From Paracoccus liaowanqingii (GTDB taxonomy: Bacteria; Pseudomonadota; Alphaproteobacteria; Rhodobacterales; Rhodobacteraceae), in the NCBI RefSeq assembly GCF_004683865.2, contig NZ_CP040760.1, forward strand, positions 1 through 64,000: a stretch of 64,000 bases of DNA. Direction: 5' to 3'. Under the pieces are notes generated by a model. It worked only from the letters and a program-made list of their open reading frames with translations, searched no databases and was not told the DNA's origin. Position 1 is the first letter of the stretch; each line of letters starts with the position of its first letter. Both the position numbers and the translations under genes were made by a program. Below, in pieces: positions 34,455-42,966 of the stretch.

Positions 34455-35735
34455 ATGACCGCAGACCTTCTGGCCCGCCGCGCGCGGCTGATGGGGCCGA
34501 ACGTGCCCACCTTTTACGCCGACCCCGTGCATATCGTGCGTGGAGAGGGCGTTTGGCTGTGGGGAGCGGACGGCACCCGCTATCTGGATTGCTACAACAA
34601 CGTGCCGCATGTGGGGCATTGTCATCCGCATGTGGTCCAGGCCATCGCGGCGCAGGCCGCCGTCCTGAACACCCATACCCGCTATCTGCACGATCTGGTA
34701 CTGGACTATATTGAACAGCTATCTGCGACCCTTGGGCATGGTCTGGATCAGACGATCATGGTCTGCACTGGGTCCGAGGCCAATGACATCGCCCTGCGCA
34801 TGGCGCAGGCAGTGACGGGCCGGACCGGGATCATCGCCACCGACAACACCTATCACGGCAACACCTCGGCGGTCAGCGTACTGTCCACCCGGCGCCCGCC
34901 CATCGGCGGCTATCCCGATCATGTCCGGCTCGTGCCCGCCCCCGATACGCTGCGCCCGGTGGGCGGCAGTCTGGAGGGGCAGGCACAAGCCTTCGGCGAT
35001 CACGTCGCCCGCGCGATCCGCGACTTGCAGGACAGCGGCCACGGGTTTTCCGCAATGATGATCTGTCCGGTCTTTGCCAACGAGGGCATCCCCGCCATCG
35101 CCCCCGGCTTTCTGGACCCGGCGCTGCAGGTGGTGCGCGCGGCGGGGGGGCTGCTGCTGGTCGATGAGGTCCAGCCCGGTTTCGGGCGCAGCGGTGCCCA
35201 GTTCTGGGGCCATGAGTGGCTGGGAGTGGCCCCCGATGTGGTGACGGTGGGCAAGCCCATGGCCAATGGCCACCCGGTCGCGGCGGTGGTCGCACGTCCC
35301 GACATCATGGCCGAGTTCCGCAATGCCTTCGGCTATTTCAACACCTTCGGCGGCAATCCCGTCTCGGCGGCGGCCTGCCTTGCAACGCTGCATGTCATCC
35401 GCACCGAAGGTCTGCAGCAGCGTGCGGCGATGGTCAGCGCGCATCTGTCCGCCCGCCTGCGCGCCCTGCGACACCCTCTGCTGGCCGAGGTCCGCGCGGC
35501 GGGTCTGTTCTTCGCCGCCGAATTCGTGCTGGACGCCGAGATGACCCCTGCCAGCGCTTTTACCGAACGGCTAGTAGAACGGCTGGTGGCGCGCGGCTTT
35601 CTGCTCAACCGCATCGGGCGGCACGGAAACGCGCTAAAGATCCGACCCCCGATGCCCTTTTCCATCGAGAATGCCGATATGCTGATGGATGCCCTGACCG
35701 AGGAACTGGCCCTTGTGCCGGTCGATGCGCCATGA
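34455..35735 (+). CDS. class III PLP enzyme of the ETNPPL/PHYKPL phospho-lyase type
   Basis: A 426-residue fold-type I PLP enzyme. It looks like an aminotransferase, but VTVGKPMANGHPVAAVV (with the Schiff-base Lys), FGYFNTFGGNPVSAAA and NALKIRPPMPFSIENAD are the signature stretches of the AGXT2L family: ethanolamine-phosphate and 5-phosphohydroxylysine phospho-lyases, which remove phosphate and ammonia. Supporting this, the next gene is a kinase related to hydroxylysine kinase, coupled by ATGA. ATG 34455 is chosen after GAGACAGCCCTC; an in-frame start at 34419 lies inside the LysR gene. A normal transaminase activity cannot be excluded. Confidence 0.82.
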   Translation: MTADLLARRARLMGPNVPTFYADPVHIVRGEGVWLWGADGTRYLDCYNNVPHVGHCHPHVVQAIAAQAAVLNTHTRYLHDLVLDYIEQLSATLGHGLDQTIMVCTGSEANDIALRMAQAVTGRTGIIATDNTYHGNTSAVSVLSTRRPPIGGYPDHVRLVPAPDTLRPVGGSLEGQAQAFGDHVARAIRDLQDSGHGFSAMMICPVFANEGIPAIAPGFLDPALQVVRAAGGLLLVDEVQPGFGRSGAQFWGHEWLGVAPDVVTVGKPMANGHPVAAVVARPDIMAEFRNAFGYFNTFGGNPVSAAACLATLHVIRTEGLQQRAAMVSAHLSARLRALRHPLLAEVRAAGLFFAAEFVLDAEMTPASAFTERLVERLVARGFLLNRIGRHGNALKIRPPMPFSIENADMLMDALTEELALVPVDAP

Positions 35736-36676
35736 ACGATGCCGAGGCCCTGATGCAGGCCCAGCAGGCGGCCGCGGCATGGGGCGCGACTGATATGCCG
35801 CGGCTCATCCGCAACCGCGAAAACGCGGTGTTTTCCATTACCACCCCGCAGGGGCGCGGCGCCCTGCGCCTACATCGCCCCGGATATCAGTCCGACGCGG
35901 CGATCCGTTCCGAGCTGTGGTGGTGCGAGGCCCTGGCCCGCGTCGGTGCCTCCGTACCAAAGGCTCTGCGCACGCGCGACGGCACCCTGCTACACCACCT
36001 GCCGGACGGGCGTCGCGCGTCGCTGATCGGGTGGGTCGAGGGCGATCTCATGGGCGAGGGCGGCGTGCCCCTGTCCGGCGACCGCGCGGCGCACGCCGAC
36101 CTGCATCGCCGCTTGGGCGCCCTGCTGGCACAGGTACATCGCGCGACGGATGCGCTGAGCCTGCCAGGTGATTTCAGCCGCCCACGGTGGGACATTCCTG
36201 GCCTTCTGGGAGAGGCGCCGCTGTGGGGCCGGTTCTGGGATCACCCGCAGCTGAGCGCCGATGAAAGCCGGCGCATGTCCAACATCCGCGCCGCCTGCCG
36301 CGACCGGCTGCAGGACTATGCCGCGACCGGGCCGGATACCGGCCTCATCCACGCCGATGTCCTACGCGAGAATGTCTTGCTGGGCGATCACATGACGCTG
36401 ATCGATTTCGACGACAGCGGCTTTGGCTTTCGCCTTTATGATCTGGGCACCGTCCTGTCGCAGACTCTGTCCGAGCCACACTCCGATGCAATCCGCAACG
36501 GGCTGGTTAGCGGCTATGGAACGCTTGGCCCGGCGGATCTGGACATGCTGGCGGTCTTTACCCTGCTGCGGACGCTGGCCTCGGTCGGCTGGACGATGGG
36601 GCGGGTGCCGCCCGGCGATCCGCGCCACCGTGCCTATATCGACCGCGCCTTTCTGGCGGCGGAGCGGGCCCTGTGA
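35732..36676 (+). CDS. APH-family phosphotransferase (hydroxylysine-kinase-like)
   Basis: A 314-residue small-molecule kinase. The catalytic loop is LIHADVLRENVLL (Brenner motif with catalytic Asp) and the metal site is LIDFDDSGFGFRLYDLG; the N-lobe has VFSITTPQGRGALRLHRPGY. The family spans aminoglycoside kinases, homoserine kinase II and hydroxylysine kinase (HYKK/AGPHD1). Start coupled by ATGA to the phospho-lyase, so it most likely phosphorylates the amino alcohol which that enzyme then eliminates. The long open frame upstream is a shadow. Confidence 0.82.
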   Translation: MNDAEALMQAQQAAAAWGATDMPRLIRNRENAVFSITTPQGRGALRLHRPGYQSDAAIRSELWWCEALARVGASVPKALRTRDGTLLHHLPDGRRASLIGWVEGDLMGEGGVPLSGDRAAHADLHRRLGALLAQVHRATDALSLPGDFSRPRWDIPGLLGEAPLWGRFWDHPQLSADESRRMSNIRAACRDRLQDYAATGPDTGLIHADVLRENVLLGDHMTLIDFDDSGFGFRLYDLGTVLSQTLSEPHSDAIRNGLVSGYGTLGPADLDMLAVFTLLRTLASVGWTMGRVPPGDPRHRAYIDRAFLAAERAL

Positions 36677-36811
36677 TGGCGCCTTGCGCGCAGTCGTGGG
36701 CGCTTACCAATGGCCGCTACGGCCTATGCGATTTGCATTGTGGCCGGAATGGTCGGCCATATCCTGACCAAATTATTCGGTTCCGATTTCGGCCCTTACA
36801 GGAGGTTGCCC

Positions 36812-37543
36812 ATGCTGAAATATTGCCTGCTGACCGGGGCTAGCCGGGGCATTGGACATGCCACCGTCAAGGTCCTGCAAGCCGAAGGTTGGCGCGTCCT
36901 GACAGTGTCCCGCCAGTCTTTCTCGGACGAATGCCGCTGGCCCATGGCGCGCGAAAGCCACATTCAGGCCGATCTGGCGGATCTGGCGGCCATCCCCGCC
37001 CTCGCCGCCGAGGTCCGGTCGCGACTGGCGGGCGGGCAGCTAGCCGCGCTGGTAAACAATGCGGGCATCTCGCCCAAGGGCAAGGGCGGCGGCCGCTTGG
37101 GCGTGTCCCAGACCGGGGTGGATATCTGGTCGCAGGTGCTGAACGTCAATCTGGTCTCGATCGCGCTGCTGGTCCGCGAATTGCTGCCCGAACTAACCCT
37201 TGCCAAGGGCTCGATCGTCAACGTGACCTCGATCGCTGGATCGCGGGTGCATCCTTTCGCAGGCACAGCCTATGCGGCGTCCAAGGCTGGGCTGGCCGCC
37301 CTGACGCGCGAGCTGGCGCATGAGTTCGGCCCGCGCGGCGTCCGCGCCAATGCCATCTCTCCGGGCGAGATCTCGACTTCGATCGTGTCGCCCGGCACCG
37401 ACGGTCTGGTCCAGCGCGAGGTGCCGCTGCAGCGTCTCGGCACCGCCGAAGAAGTCGCCCGCACAATCCATTTCCTTTGCACCGACGCCGCCGCATATAT
37501 CAACGGGGCCGAGATCCACATTAACGGTGGCCAGCATGCCTGA
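36812..37543 (+). CDS. short-chain dehydrogenase/reductase
   Basis: A 243-residue classical SDR. ATG 36812 follows ACAGGAGG by 7 nt; the frame extends upstream without support. NAD(P) motif TGASRGIGHATVKV at residues 7-20, NNAGIS at about 80, Ser-Tyr-Lys in NVTSIAGSRVHPFAGTAYAASKAGL, and a C-terminal YINGAEIHINGGQHA. Substrate unknown; in this setting it may oxidise an aldehyde or alcohol intermediate. A 130-bp gap separates it from the kinase gene. Confidence 0.87.
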   Translation: MLKYCLLTGASRGIGHATVKVLQAEGWRVLTVSRQSFSDECRWPMARESHIQADLADLAAIPALAAEVRSRLAGGQLAALVNNAGISPKGKGGGRLGVSQTGVDIWSQVLNVNLVSIALLVRELLPELTLAKGSIVNVTSIAGSRVHPFAGTAYAASKAGLAALTRELAHEFGPRGVRANAISPGEISTSIVSPGTDGLVQREVPLQRLGTAEEVARTIHFLCTDAAAYINGAEIHINGGQHA

Positions 37544-37606
37544 CCGCACCTTCGCTCCCTCTATTGGCCACCGAACGATCACGCACCAACCCGACAGGAC
37601 TTTTCC

Positions 37607-38977
37607 ATGACCCATCTTCCCAATTCCGTGCAGGGCCGCGATCTGAAGTACCTGCTGCATCCCGTGACCAATGCCCGCGCCCATGAAAAGCACGGACCTT
37701 TGATCATCACCCGGGGCGAGGGTGTCCGCGTCTTTGACGATACCGGCAAGGATTACATCGAAGGGCTTGCCGGATTGTGGAGTGTGGCGCTTGGCTTTTC
37801 CGAACAGCGGTTGGTGGATGCGGCGATCCGCCAGATGCAGCAGCTGCCCTATATGCATCTGTTCGCCTCCAAAGGACACGAGCCGTCGGTCCTGTTGGCC
37901 GAAAAGCTGGTGCAGATGACCCCGGACGGTCTAGACCGCGTGCATTTCACCAATTCGGGGTCCGAGGCAAACGACACCGTCATCAAGATGGTCTGGTTTT
38001 ACAACAATGCGATTGGCCGACCCGAAAAGAAGAAGTTTATCGGGCGCATCAAGGGTTATCACGGGATCACCATTGCCGCGGGGTCGCTAACCGGGCTTCC
38101 AGCCAATCACAAGGGGTTCGATCTGCCGCTTGATTTCGCCCGCCATGTCTCGACCCCGCATTTCTGGCGCTTTGGAGAGGAGGGCGAGACCGAGGACCAG
38201 TTCTCGGATCGTCTGGCCACCGAGTTAGAGGAGATGATCCTGACCGAAGGCCCTGACTCGGTCGCGGCTTTTATCGGAGAGCCTCTGATGGGCGCGGGCG
38301 GCGTGATCGTACCGCCGCGCGGCTACTGGGACAAGGTTCAGACGGTCTGCCGCAAATACGATGTACTGATCGTCGCCGATGAGGTCATAAATGGCTTTGG
38401 CCGTACCGGGCGGATGTTTGCCTGCGAAACGTATGGGATCAAACCCGACGTCCTTGTCCTGTCCAAGCAGATCACATCATCCTATCAGCCGCTAGCGGCA
38501 GTAGTGTTTAGCGATGCGATCTATCAGGGGATCGCCGACGGGTCCGACAGGCTGGGCACATTCGGGCATGGCTATACGACCTCGGGACATCCGGTTGCGA
38601 CCGCCGTTGGGCTGGAATGCATTTCCATCATCGAAGAGCGTGACCTCGTCTCAAATGCCGCTCGCATGGGTCAGATCCTGCGCAAGGGGCTCGCCCGATA
38701 TGCCGATCACCCGATGGTGGGCGAGGTGCGCGGCGCAGGGCTGATCGCAGCTGTCGAATTCGTGTCGGACAAGACCAGCAAGGCAGGGTTCGAACCGGTG
38801 GGCCTTGCTGCGCAGGCGGTGGTGACGGCCTGCCAGGCCCATGGCCTGATCCTGCGCGTGTCAGGCGAGGCGGTGTGTTTTTGCCCGCCCATGATCATTA
38901 CCGAGGAAGAGGTGCGTGATCTGCTGCACCGCTTCGATCTTGCCATGAACGACGCCTTTGCCATGATCGCCGCGTGA
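37607..38977 (+). CDS. class III omega-aminotransferase (pyruvate-dependent type)
   Basis: A 456-residue PLP transaminase. Features: substrate-site GLAGLWSVALGFSEQRL, PLP phosphate site NSGSEANDT, DEVINGFGRTG, and Schiff-base Lys in VLSKQITSSYQPLAAVV. Closest in style to putrescine/omega-amino-acid:pyruvate transaminases (SpuC, beta-alanine type). With the HDAC-like deacetylase it could process a free diamine or amino acid. Last gene of the array; the DNA after it is mobile-element debris. Confidence 0.88.
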   Translation: MTHLPNSVQGRDLKYLLHPVTNARAHEKHGPLIITRGEGVRVFDDTGKDYIEGLAGLWSVALGFSEQRLVDAAIRQMQQLPYMHLFASKGHEPSVLLAEKLVQMTPDGLDRVHFTNSGSEANDTVIKMVWFYNNAIGRPEKKKFIGRIKGYHGITIAAGSLTGLPANHKGFDLPLDFARHVSTPHFWRFGEEGETEDQFSDRLATELEEMILTEGPDSVAAFIGEPLMGAGGVIVPPRGYWDKVQTVCRKYDVLIVADEVINGFGRTGRMFACETYGIKPDVLVLSKQITSSYQPLAAVVFSDAIYQGIADGSDRLGTFGHGYTTSGHPVATAVGLECISIIEERDLVSNAARMGQILRKGLARYADHPMVGEVRGAGLIAAVEFVSDKTSKAGFEPVGLAAQAVVTACQAHGLILRVSGEAVCFCPPMIITEEEVRDLLHRFDLAMNDAFAMIAA

Positions 38978-39142
38978 CCGTCGGCGGGCGATCCGAGGCG
39001 TGACGCCTGACAGCATCGGCGCGCCTCAGACTTCATACGTCGGGCGCAAATCGGCGCTTAGGATCGTACCGCTGTCTGAGAGGTGGTCGCAGGAATTTGG
39101 ACCAGTCGCTAAGCTTTGCCAATTGACGAAGGACTGATCTGT
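38978..39142. other. gene-free segment at the IS boundary
   Basis: No gene. A segment near 39080-39105 (GGTGGTCGCAGGAATTTGGACC) resembles the left end of IS3/IS407-group elements, in keeping with the OrfA stub that follows. End positions are not certain. Confidence 0.4.
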
Positions 39143-39259
39143 ATGACGGAACGGAAGCGCTATTCGTCTGAGTTCAGCGCAAAGGTGGCGTTGAAAGCCA
39201 CCCGCGAAGAACTGACGACTGCCGAGCTGGAGAGTGTCCGAGCTTCTGTGTATCGGTGA
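39143..39259 (+). pseudogene. truncated IS3-family transposase OrfA
   Basis: A 38-codon frame, MTERKRYSSEFSAKVALKATREELTTAELES then SVYR, matches the conserved N-terminus of IS3-family OrfA (RxFSxEFKAKVALEALRGELTTAELAS). It ends in a TGA where the helix-turn-helix should continue; OrfA is normally about 90-100 residues and OrfB is absent. It is the 5' remnant of an insertion sequence. Confidence 0.75.
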
Positions 39260-39495
39260 TTTGGTTCATGCTTCCTGAGAGAAGCAAGGACGATGACGAT
39301 TTCGAACGGCGGGCGTTTTCCCGTAAAACACGGGGATCTGGAGCTTCTACATCTTCTGCAATTATCCACTCCGCAACATAGGGAGGGCCGTCGCTACCAG
39401 GAACCGCATGACAAGTAGTAAGGGAATATCTGGTCTCATCGACCATATCCTTTTAATCAAGGCGAGTCTTAGCTTTGCATGGCTCTACGCGATGG
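39260..39495. other. debris between two IS remnants
   Basis: A minus-strand frame beginning ATG 39446 (MVDETRYSLTTCHAVPGSDGPP...) with AAAAGGA just upstream might be the 5' stub of a gene cut by the IS3 remnant; its codons stop being protein-like after about 45 residues. No family recognised. Otherwise nothing. Confidence 0.3.
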
Positions 39496-40984
39496 CTATT
39501 TGGTTCAGGCTGAACAACGCTGCCCATGAGCGAGATAGCCGTTTTCTGTCCTGATCACTTGCAAGATAGCGGCGAGAATGAAGGCCAGCAAAGCCCTGAG
39601 GTGGGCCAGGATCTTGCGGATGTTATGGCCGCAGCCGCAGAGCACGGCGAAGATGGCGTCCCCGGACGTGCCCTTCAGCGGGCAGCGGGATAAGCGTCCG
39701 TCTGTCTTCATATGTCCGATCTCGGGCTCGATGGCGCTGCGTCGCCTCAGCAGCGCTTTCAGCTTTTGCGTCAGGCCGCGGCGGGTGCCGCTGATCAGCA
39801 CCTTCGTTTCCAACACCCCATGGCCGCGATACCCGCGGTCCACGACCGCCAGATCCGGGATCTGACCGGTCAGGATCGCAACCTGCTCCAGCGCTTCGGG
39901 CAGGGTGTGGCCATCGTAAGGATTGCCCGGCAGGGCACGCATGCCCACGACAAAGCCCTCGTCGATGGTGGTGGCCAGACTGACCTTGGTGCCGAACTCA
40001 TAGCGCTTGCGTGCCTTGCCCTTGGAGATGCAATCGACCTCGGGCTCATGCAGGGCGTAGATCTTGCCGTGGCTTTTTGGGGACTGATGCAGCAGACGAC
40101 CGACGAGCACGAGAGTGTCCAGAACCCGTTCGCGGAAGGGCCCCTCCGCAATCCCGTCCAACTGCCGGCGAATATCCCGCAGGACACGACCGGTGTATCC
40201 CTTCAGCTGTTTCAGAGCCTTGCCCATGCGTTTGAACTGCCTGGCATGGGCGTAGCGCCCAATCCGCACCGCCAGGCGCGGGGCCAGGCGGTTGTAGTTC
40301 TGCCGCAACGTGATCCCGCCTTCATTGGCGAGGGCGACAAGCTTTCCACGTGCGGTCTCATACAAGCGCGCATCGGTCGGGTGGGCGATGTTCTTTTCCA
40401 TAACCGTGGTATCGACGGATATGCGCGACAGGCTGCGGTCATCGACTGTCCTTGACGCCCGCCCGGCCTCGATCGTCTTGGTCAGCAGCCACTCGGCTCC
40501 TTCCTCTCCGATCCGCTTGCGCCACCGGGTCAGGGAGGACGGGTCGATCGGCAGGCGGTGCTGGAAGAAGACCTCGCCGGTGAAATGCTGGTAGTAAGGG
40601 TTCTCGACCCAACGATCGACGACGGCCTCGTCAGACAGCCGATAGGCATGCTGAAGATACAGCAGACCCGCCACCAGCCGCGGCGATGTGGCCGGCCGTC
40701 CTGTCGGGGACGGAAAGAAACCCGCCCATTCGGTCTCGAAGAACTCCCAGTCAATCAGCGCAGCAAGTTTCGCCAGTTCATGGCGCAGATCGATCATGTC
40801 GGTCAGGCGGGGACGCAGGAGATCATCCTGCTCTTCAGTGCGCAAACGAGGCTTCATCACAGCTCCGAAAATTCGCAAGGTTTCGAGTATCAGCATACGA
40901 AACCTTGCAATTCCCCGCTACCGCTTCGGCACTTTCATCAATAAAATTCAGATGGTTCAGAGTTGTTCAGGTCGAACTATTTGG
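39496..40984 (-). mobile_element. intact DDE insertion sequence with direct flanking repeat
   Basis: Terminal inverted repeats TTC-AGG-CTGAACAAC-G-CTG (from 39504) and, read inward from 40976, TTC-GAC-CTGAACAAC-T-CTG share 15 of 19 bases. They are bordered by the direct repeat CTATTTGG at 39496-39503 and 40977-40984, so the element is about 1.47 kb. The repeat and ends are partly symmetrical, so the true target duplication could be 4, 6 or 8 bp and the boundary may shift by one or two bases. One transposase gene fills it. Intact ends and gene suggest recent insertion. Confidence 0.8.
39505..40857 (-). CDS. IS5/IS1182-like DDE transposase
   Basis: A 450-residue transposase. ATG 40857 is preferred (CGGAG seven nt upstream, MKPRLRTEEQ start); an ATG at 40896 would add 13 residues. 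An N-terminal DUF772-like domain (FPSPTGRPATSPRLVAGLLYLQHAYRLSDEAVVDRW) is followed by the catalytic DDE core: SVDTTVMEKNI, VVDRGYRGHGV and, for the Glu, SAIEPEIGHMKTDGRL. Complete and without frameshift. The stop lies one base inside the element end. Exact IS family naming needs ISfinder. Confidence 0.88.
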   Translation of the reverse strand: MKPRLRTEEQDDLLRPRLTDMIDLRHELAKLAALIDWEFFETEWAGFFPSPTGRPATSPRLVAGLLYLQHAYRLSDEAVVDRWVENPYYQHFTGEVFFQHRLPIDPSSLTRWRKRIGEEGAEWLLTKTIEAGRASRTVDDRSLSRISVDTTVMEKNIAHPTDARLYETARGKLVALANEGGITLRQNYNRLAPRLAVRIGRYAHARQFKRMGKALKQLKGYTGRVLRDIRRQLDGIAEGPFRERVLDTLVLVGRLLHQSPKSHGKIYALHEPEVDCISKGKARKRYEFGTKVSLATTIDEGFVVGMRALPGNPYDGHTLPEALEQVAILTGQIPDLAVVDRGYRGHGVLETKVLISGTRRGLTQKLKALLRRRSAIEPEIGHMKTDGRLSRCPLKGTSGDAIFAVLCGCGHNIRKILAHLRALLAFILAAILQVIRTENGYLAHGQRCSA

Positions 40985-41029
40985 TGGCTTTATATTACCA
41001 GCAGTCTGATCTGGAACGTCGCTGCCGGG

Positions 41030-42289
41030 TCACACGGCTAAGCACCCGGCACCGGACAGAACAGCTGCATCCGCGCCCTTTGTCCCTACGAGCATTGCCA
41101 GCGCCCATGGCTTTCCGCTCCAGGCCGATGGAAAGCTGATTGCGCAGCCATCCACCAAGTTGACCAGCGAAGTATTGCGCAGCATGGCCGCGTTTAGGCG
41201 GTCAAAGTCGGCCTCGACCTCGTCGATGCGAGGCGGCATCATCTGCAGTGTCGGCGCCAGCATTGCGTCATGGCCCGCCATCTGGTCCTCAAAATGCGCT
41301 GAAATCTCCGCCCGCCCGGCATAGGCGTCGTCGATCTGGTTTTTAGAAAGCGTTTCTGCAAAGCGGATGCGCGACAGCACGCGAGGATCGCCCAAGTCCG
41401 CCAGCCGCTTTAGATCCCCGGCATAGATCTCGTGCGCCTCGACCGCGACGATGATGCGGTTCAGGCCGACAGCAGCGCCGATCCTGGTAGCATCGACGGG
41501 CGACAGGCGGTGTCCCATGGCCCGGAGACGGGTCTGCTCTGCATCGAACCACGCGGCAATCTCCGGGGAAAGGTCGTTGGTAAAGCCGCCATGAGGCACT
41601 GCCAATGTCAACGACCGTTCAGCTGGGGCGGGCAGGGGTGAACCGGCCATCGTCACCAGCACTCGGTGCAGGGTGGCGTGATCGCACGCCATCGGGCCGG
41701 GCGTGTCATAGCTGGGTGCCAGCGGATGAACGCCGGCGTCCGGTATCAGGCCCTGACTGGGCTTCATCCCCCAGATGCCATTGGCCGCCGCCGGGATGCG
41801 CAGGGAGCCGCCGGTATCGGTGCCGATGGCGGCATCGGTCAGCCTAAGCGCTACCCCCACTGCGCCACCAGAGGACGAACCGCCGGGGATCACGCCATGA
41901 GCCAGCGCGCTGGAGGGGGTGCCATGATGGGGGTTCAGTCCCACCCCGGAATAGGCGAACTCCGACATGGAGGTGCGCCCGAACATGACCGCGCCCGCCG
42001 CGCGCAGTCGCGCGACGGCAACTGCATCGGCAGTGGCAGGCGCACGATCCGCCAGCAGCAGGGACCCGGCGCTGGTAATCTGGCCAGCCTCGTCGAACAG
42101 GTCTTTGACCGAGATCAGCGTACCCAGCAGGGGCAGATCCTCCCCCGAATCATGACGCGATTGCTGGCGCTGCGCCTCGGCGCGGATGCGGTTGGGGTCG
42201 AAAGCCACGAAGATGGCGCGAAGCTGTCCTTCGGGCATCGCCATGACGCGCGCGATAGCGGTGTCAATCTTGGTAGCAAGCGCGCTCAT
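41030..42289 (-). CDS. amidase (amidase-signature family)
   Basis: A 419-residue Ser-cisSer-Lys amidohydrolase. Catalytic Lys in LISVKDLFDEAG, the Gly/Ser-rich GGSSSGGAVGVALRL with the bridging Ser, and the nucleophile Ser in IGTDTGGSLRIPAA. Such enzymes release ammonia or amines from carboxamides, biuret-like compounds or Gln/Asn amides. The start overlaps the DUF2848 stop by 4 bp. It is the last gene of the minus-strand TRAP locus; the IS lies 50 bp beyond its stop. Confidence 0.9.
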   Translation of the reverse strand: MSALATKIDTAIARVMAMPEGQLRAIFVAFDPNRIRAEAQRQQSRHDSGEDLPLLGTLISVKDLFDEAGQITSAGSLLLADRAPATADAVAVARLRAAGAVMFGRTSMSEFAYSGVGLNPHHGTPSSALAHGVIPGGSSSGGAVGVALRLTDAAIGTDTGGSLRIPAAANGIWGMKPSQGLIPDAGVHPLAPSYDTPGPMACDHATLHRVLVTMAGSPLPAPAERSLTLAVPHGGFTNDLSPEIAAWFDAEQTRLRAMGHRLSPVDATRIGAAVGLNRIIVAVEAHEIYAGDLKRLADLGDPRVLSRIRFAETLSKNQIDDAYAGRAEISAHFEDQMAGHDAMLAPTLQMMPPRIDEVEADFDRLNAAMLRNTSLVNLVDGCAISFPSAWSGKPWALAMLVGTKGADAAVLSGAGCLAV

Positions 42290-42954
42290 GCGACCTCAGC
42301 GAGGGTCACAGTGGCATATTCATGGCTGATGCTGCGACCGGTGGTGGGGTCGGACATTGCCATGCGGAACCGGCTGGCCGGGCGCACGCCGCCTTTGGCA
42401 CCAAAGGTGCCGCACATCATCGCCACGGCGCCGTCTCTTGCCAGACTATCCAGTCCAGCCGCCGTGATTAGATCGCCCAGAGGCCGTATAGCGGAGAGGC
42501 TGCCTTGCTGATACGGCACCCAAGACCCATCCTCGTCGATCCAGCTTTCCAGAACGATCTGGTCCAGACGGTCGGCGACACTGTCCCAGTCCCACAACTG
42601 GGCCGCGCAGGGCTTGGCGCAAATCTGCTTGGACAGGGCCACAGAATGCGCCTCCAAGGTGCGGTCGGTGTGATCGGATCCAAGGCCTAGCCACTGCCGG
42701 CCACCCGCCTGCACCACAAGTGGCTCGACCTCACCTGAACTGCCGGTGCCCACCACCTCGATCCGAGGCGATTGAGTCAGCAACGCGCTTGCGGCGCGAT
42801 AAAACAGCGGTGTGGTCGAGGGGGGTGTGACCCCGATCGCAGCCAGCTCGTCGATATGGTGCTGGATCGCGGCTTGATCGCGGCCGGTCCATCCGGCGAC
42901 AACGAGGTGGGACAGTTCGAGATCCAGCCATTGGCCATTGCAGGTAAAGCGCAT
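42286..42954 (-). CDS. DUF2848 family protein (fumarylacetoacetate-hydrolase-like)
   Basis: A 222-residue protein (VVAGWTGRDQAAIQHHIDEL..., GLGSDHTDRTLEAHSVALSKQ, MMCGTFGAKGGVRPASRFRM). The sequence pattern matches DUF2848, a poorly known family with a FAH-like C-terminal fold, possibly a C-C hydrolase, hydratase or decarboxylase acting on 2-oxo acids. It sits between the TRAP M gene and the amidase, coupled to the latter, so it should act on the imported compound or its amidase product. Confidence 0.8.
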   Translation of the reverse strand: MRFTCNGQWLDLELSHLVVAGWTGRDQAAIQHHIDELAAIGVTPPSTTPLFYRAASALLTQSPRIEVVGTGSSGEVEPLVVQAGGRQWLGLGSDHTDRTLEAHSVALSKQICAKPCAAQLWDWDSVADRLDQIVLESWIDEDGSWVPYQQGSLSAIRPLGDLITAAGLDSLARDGAVAMMCGTFGAKGGVRPASRFRMAMSDPTTGRSISHEYATVTLAEVA

Positions 42955-42966
42955 GGGTCAGTCCTT

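Noticed and set aside
38781..38800. GGTTCGAACC-like string suggesting a tRNA T-arm
   Set aside because: It lies inside the omega-aminotransferase coding sequence and no cloverleaf can be drawn around it.
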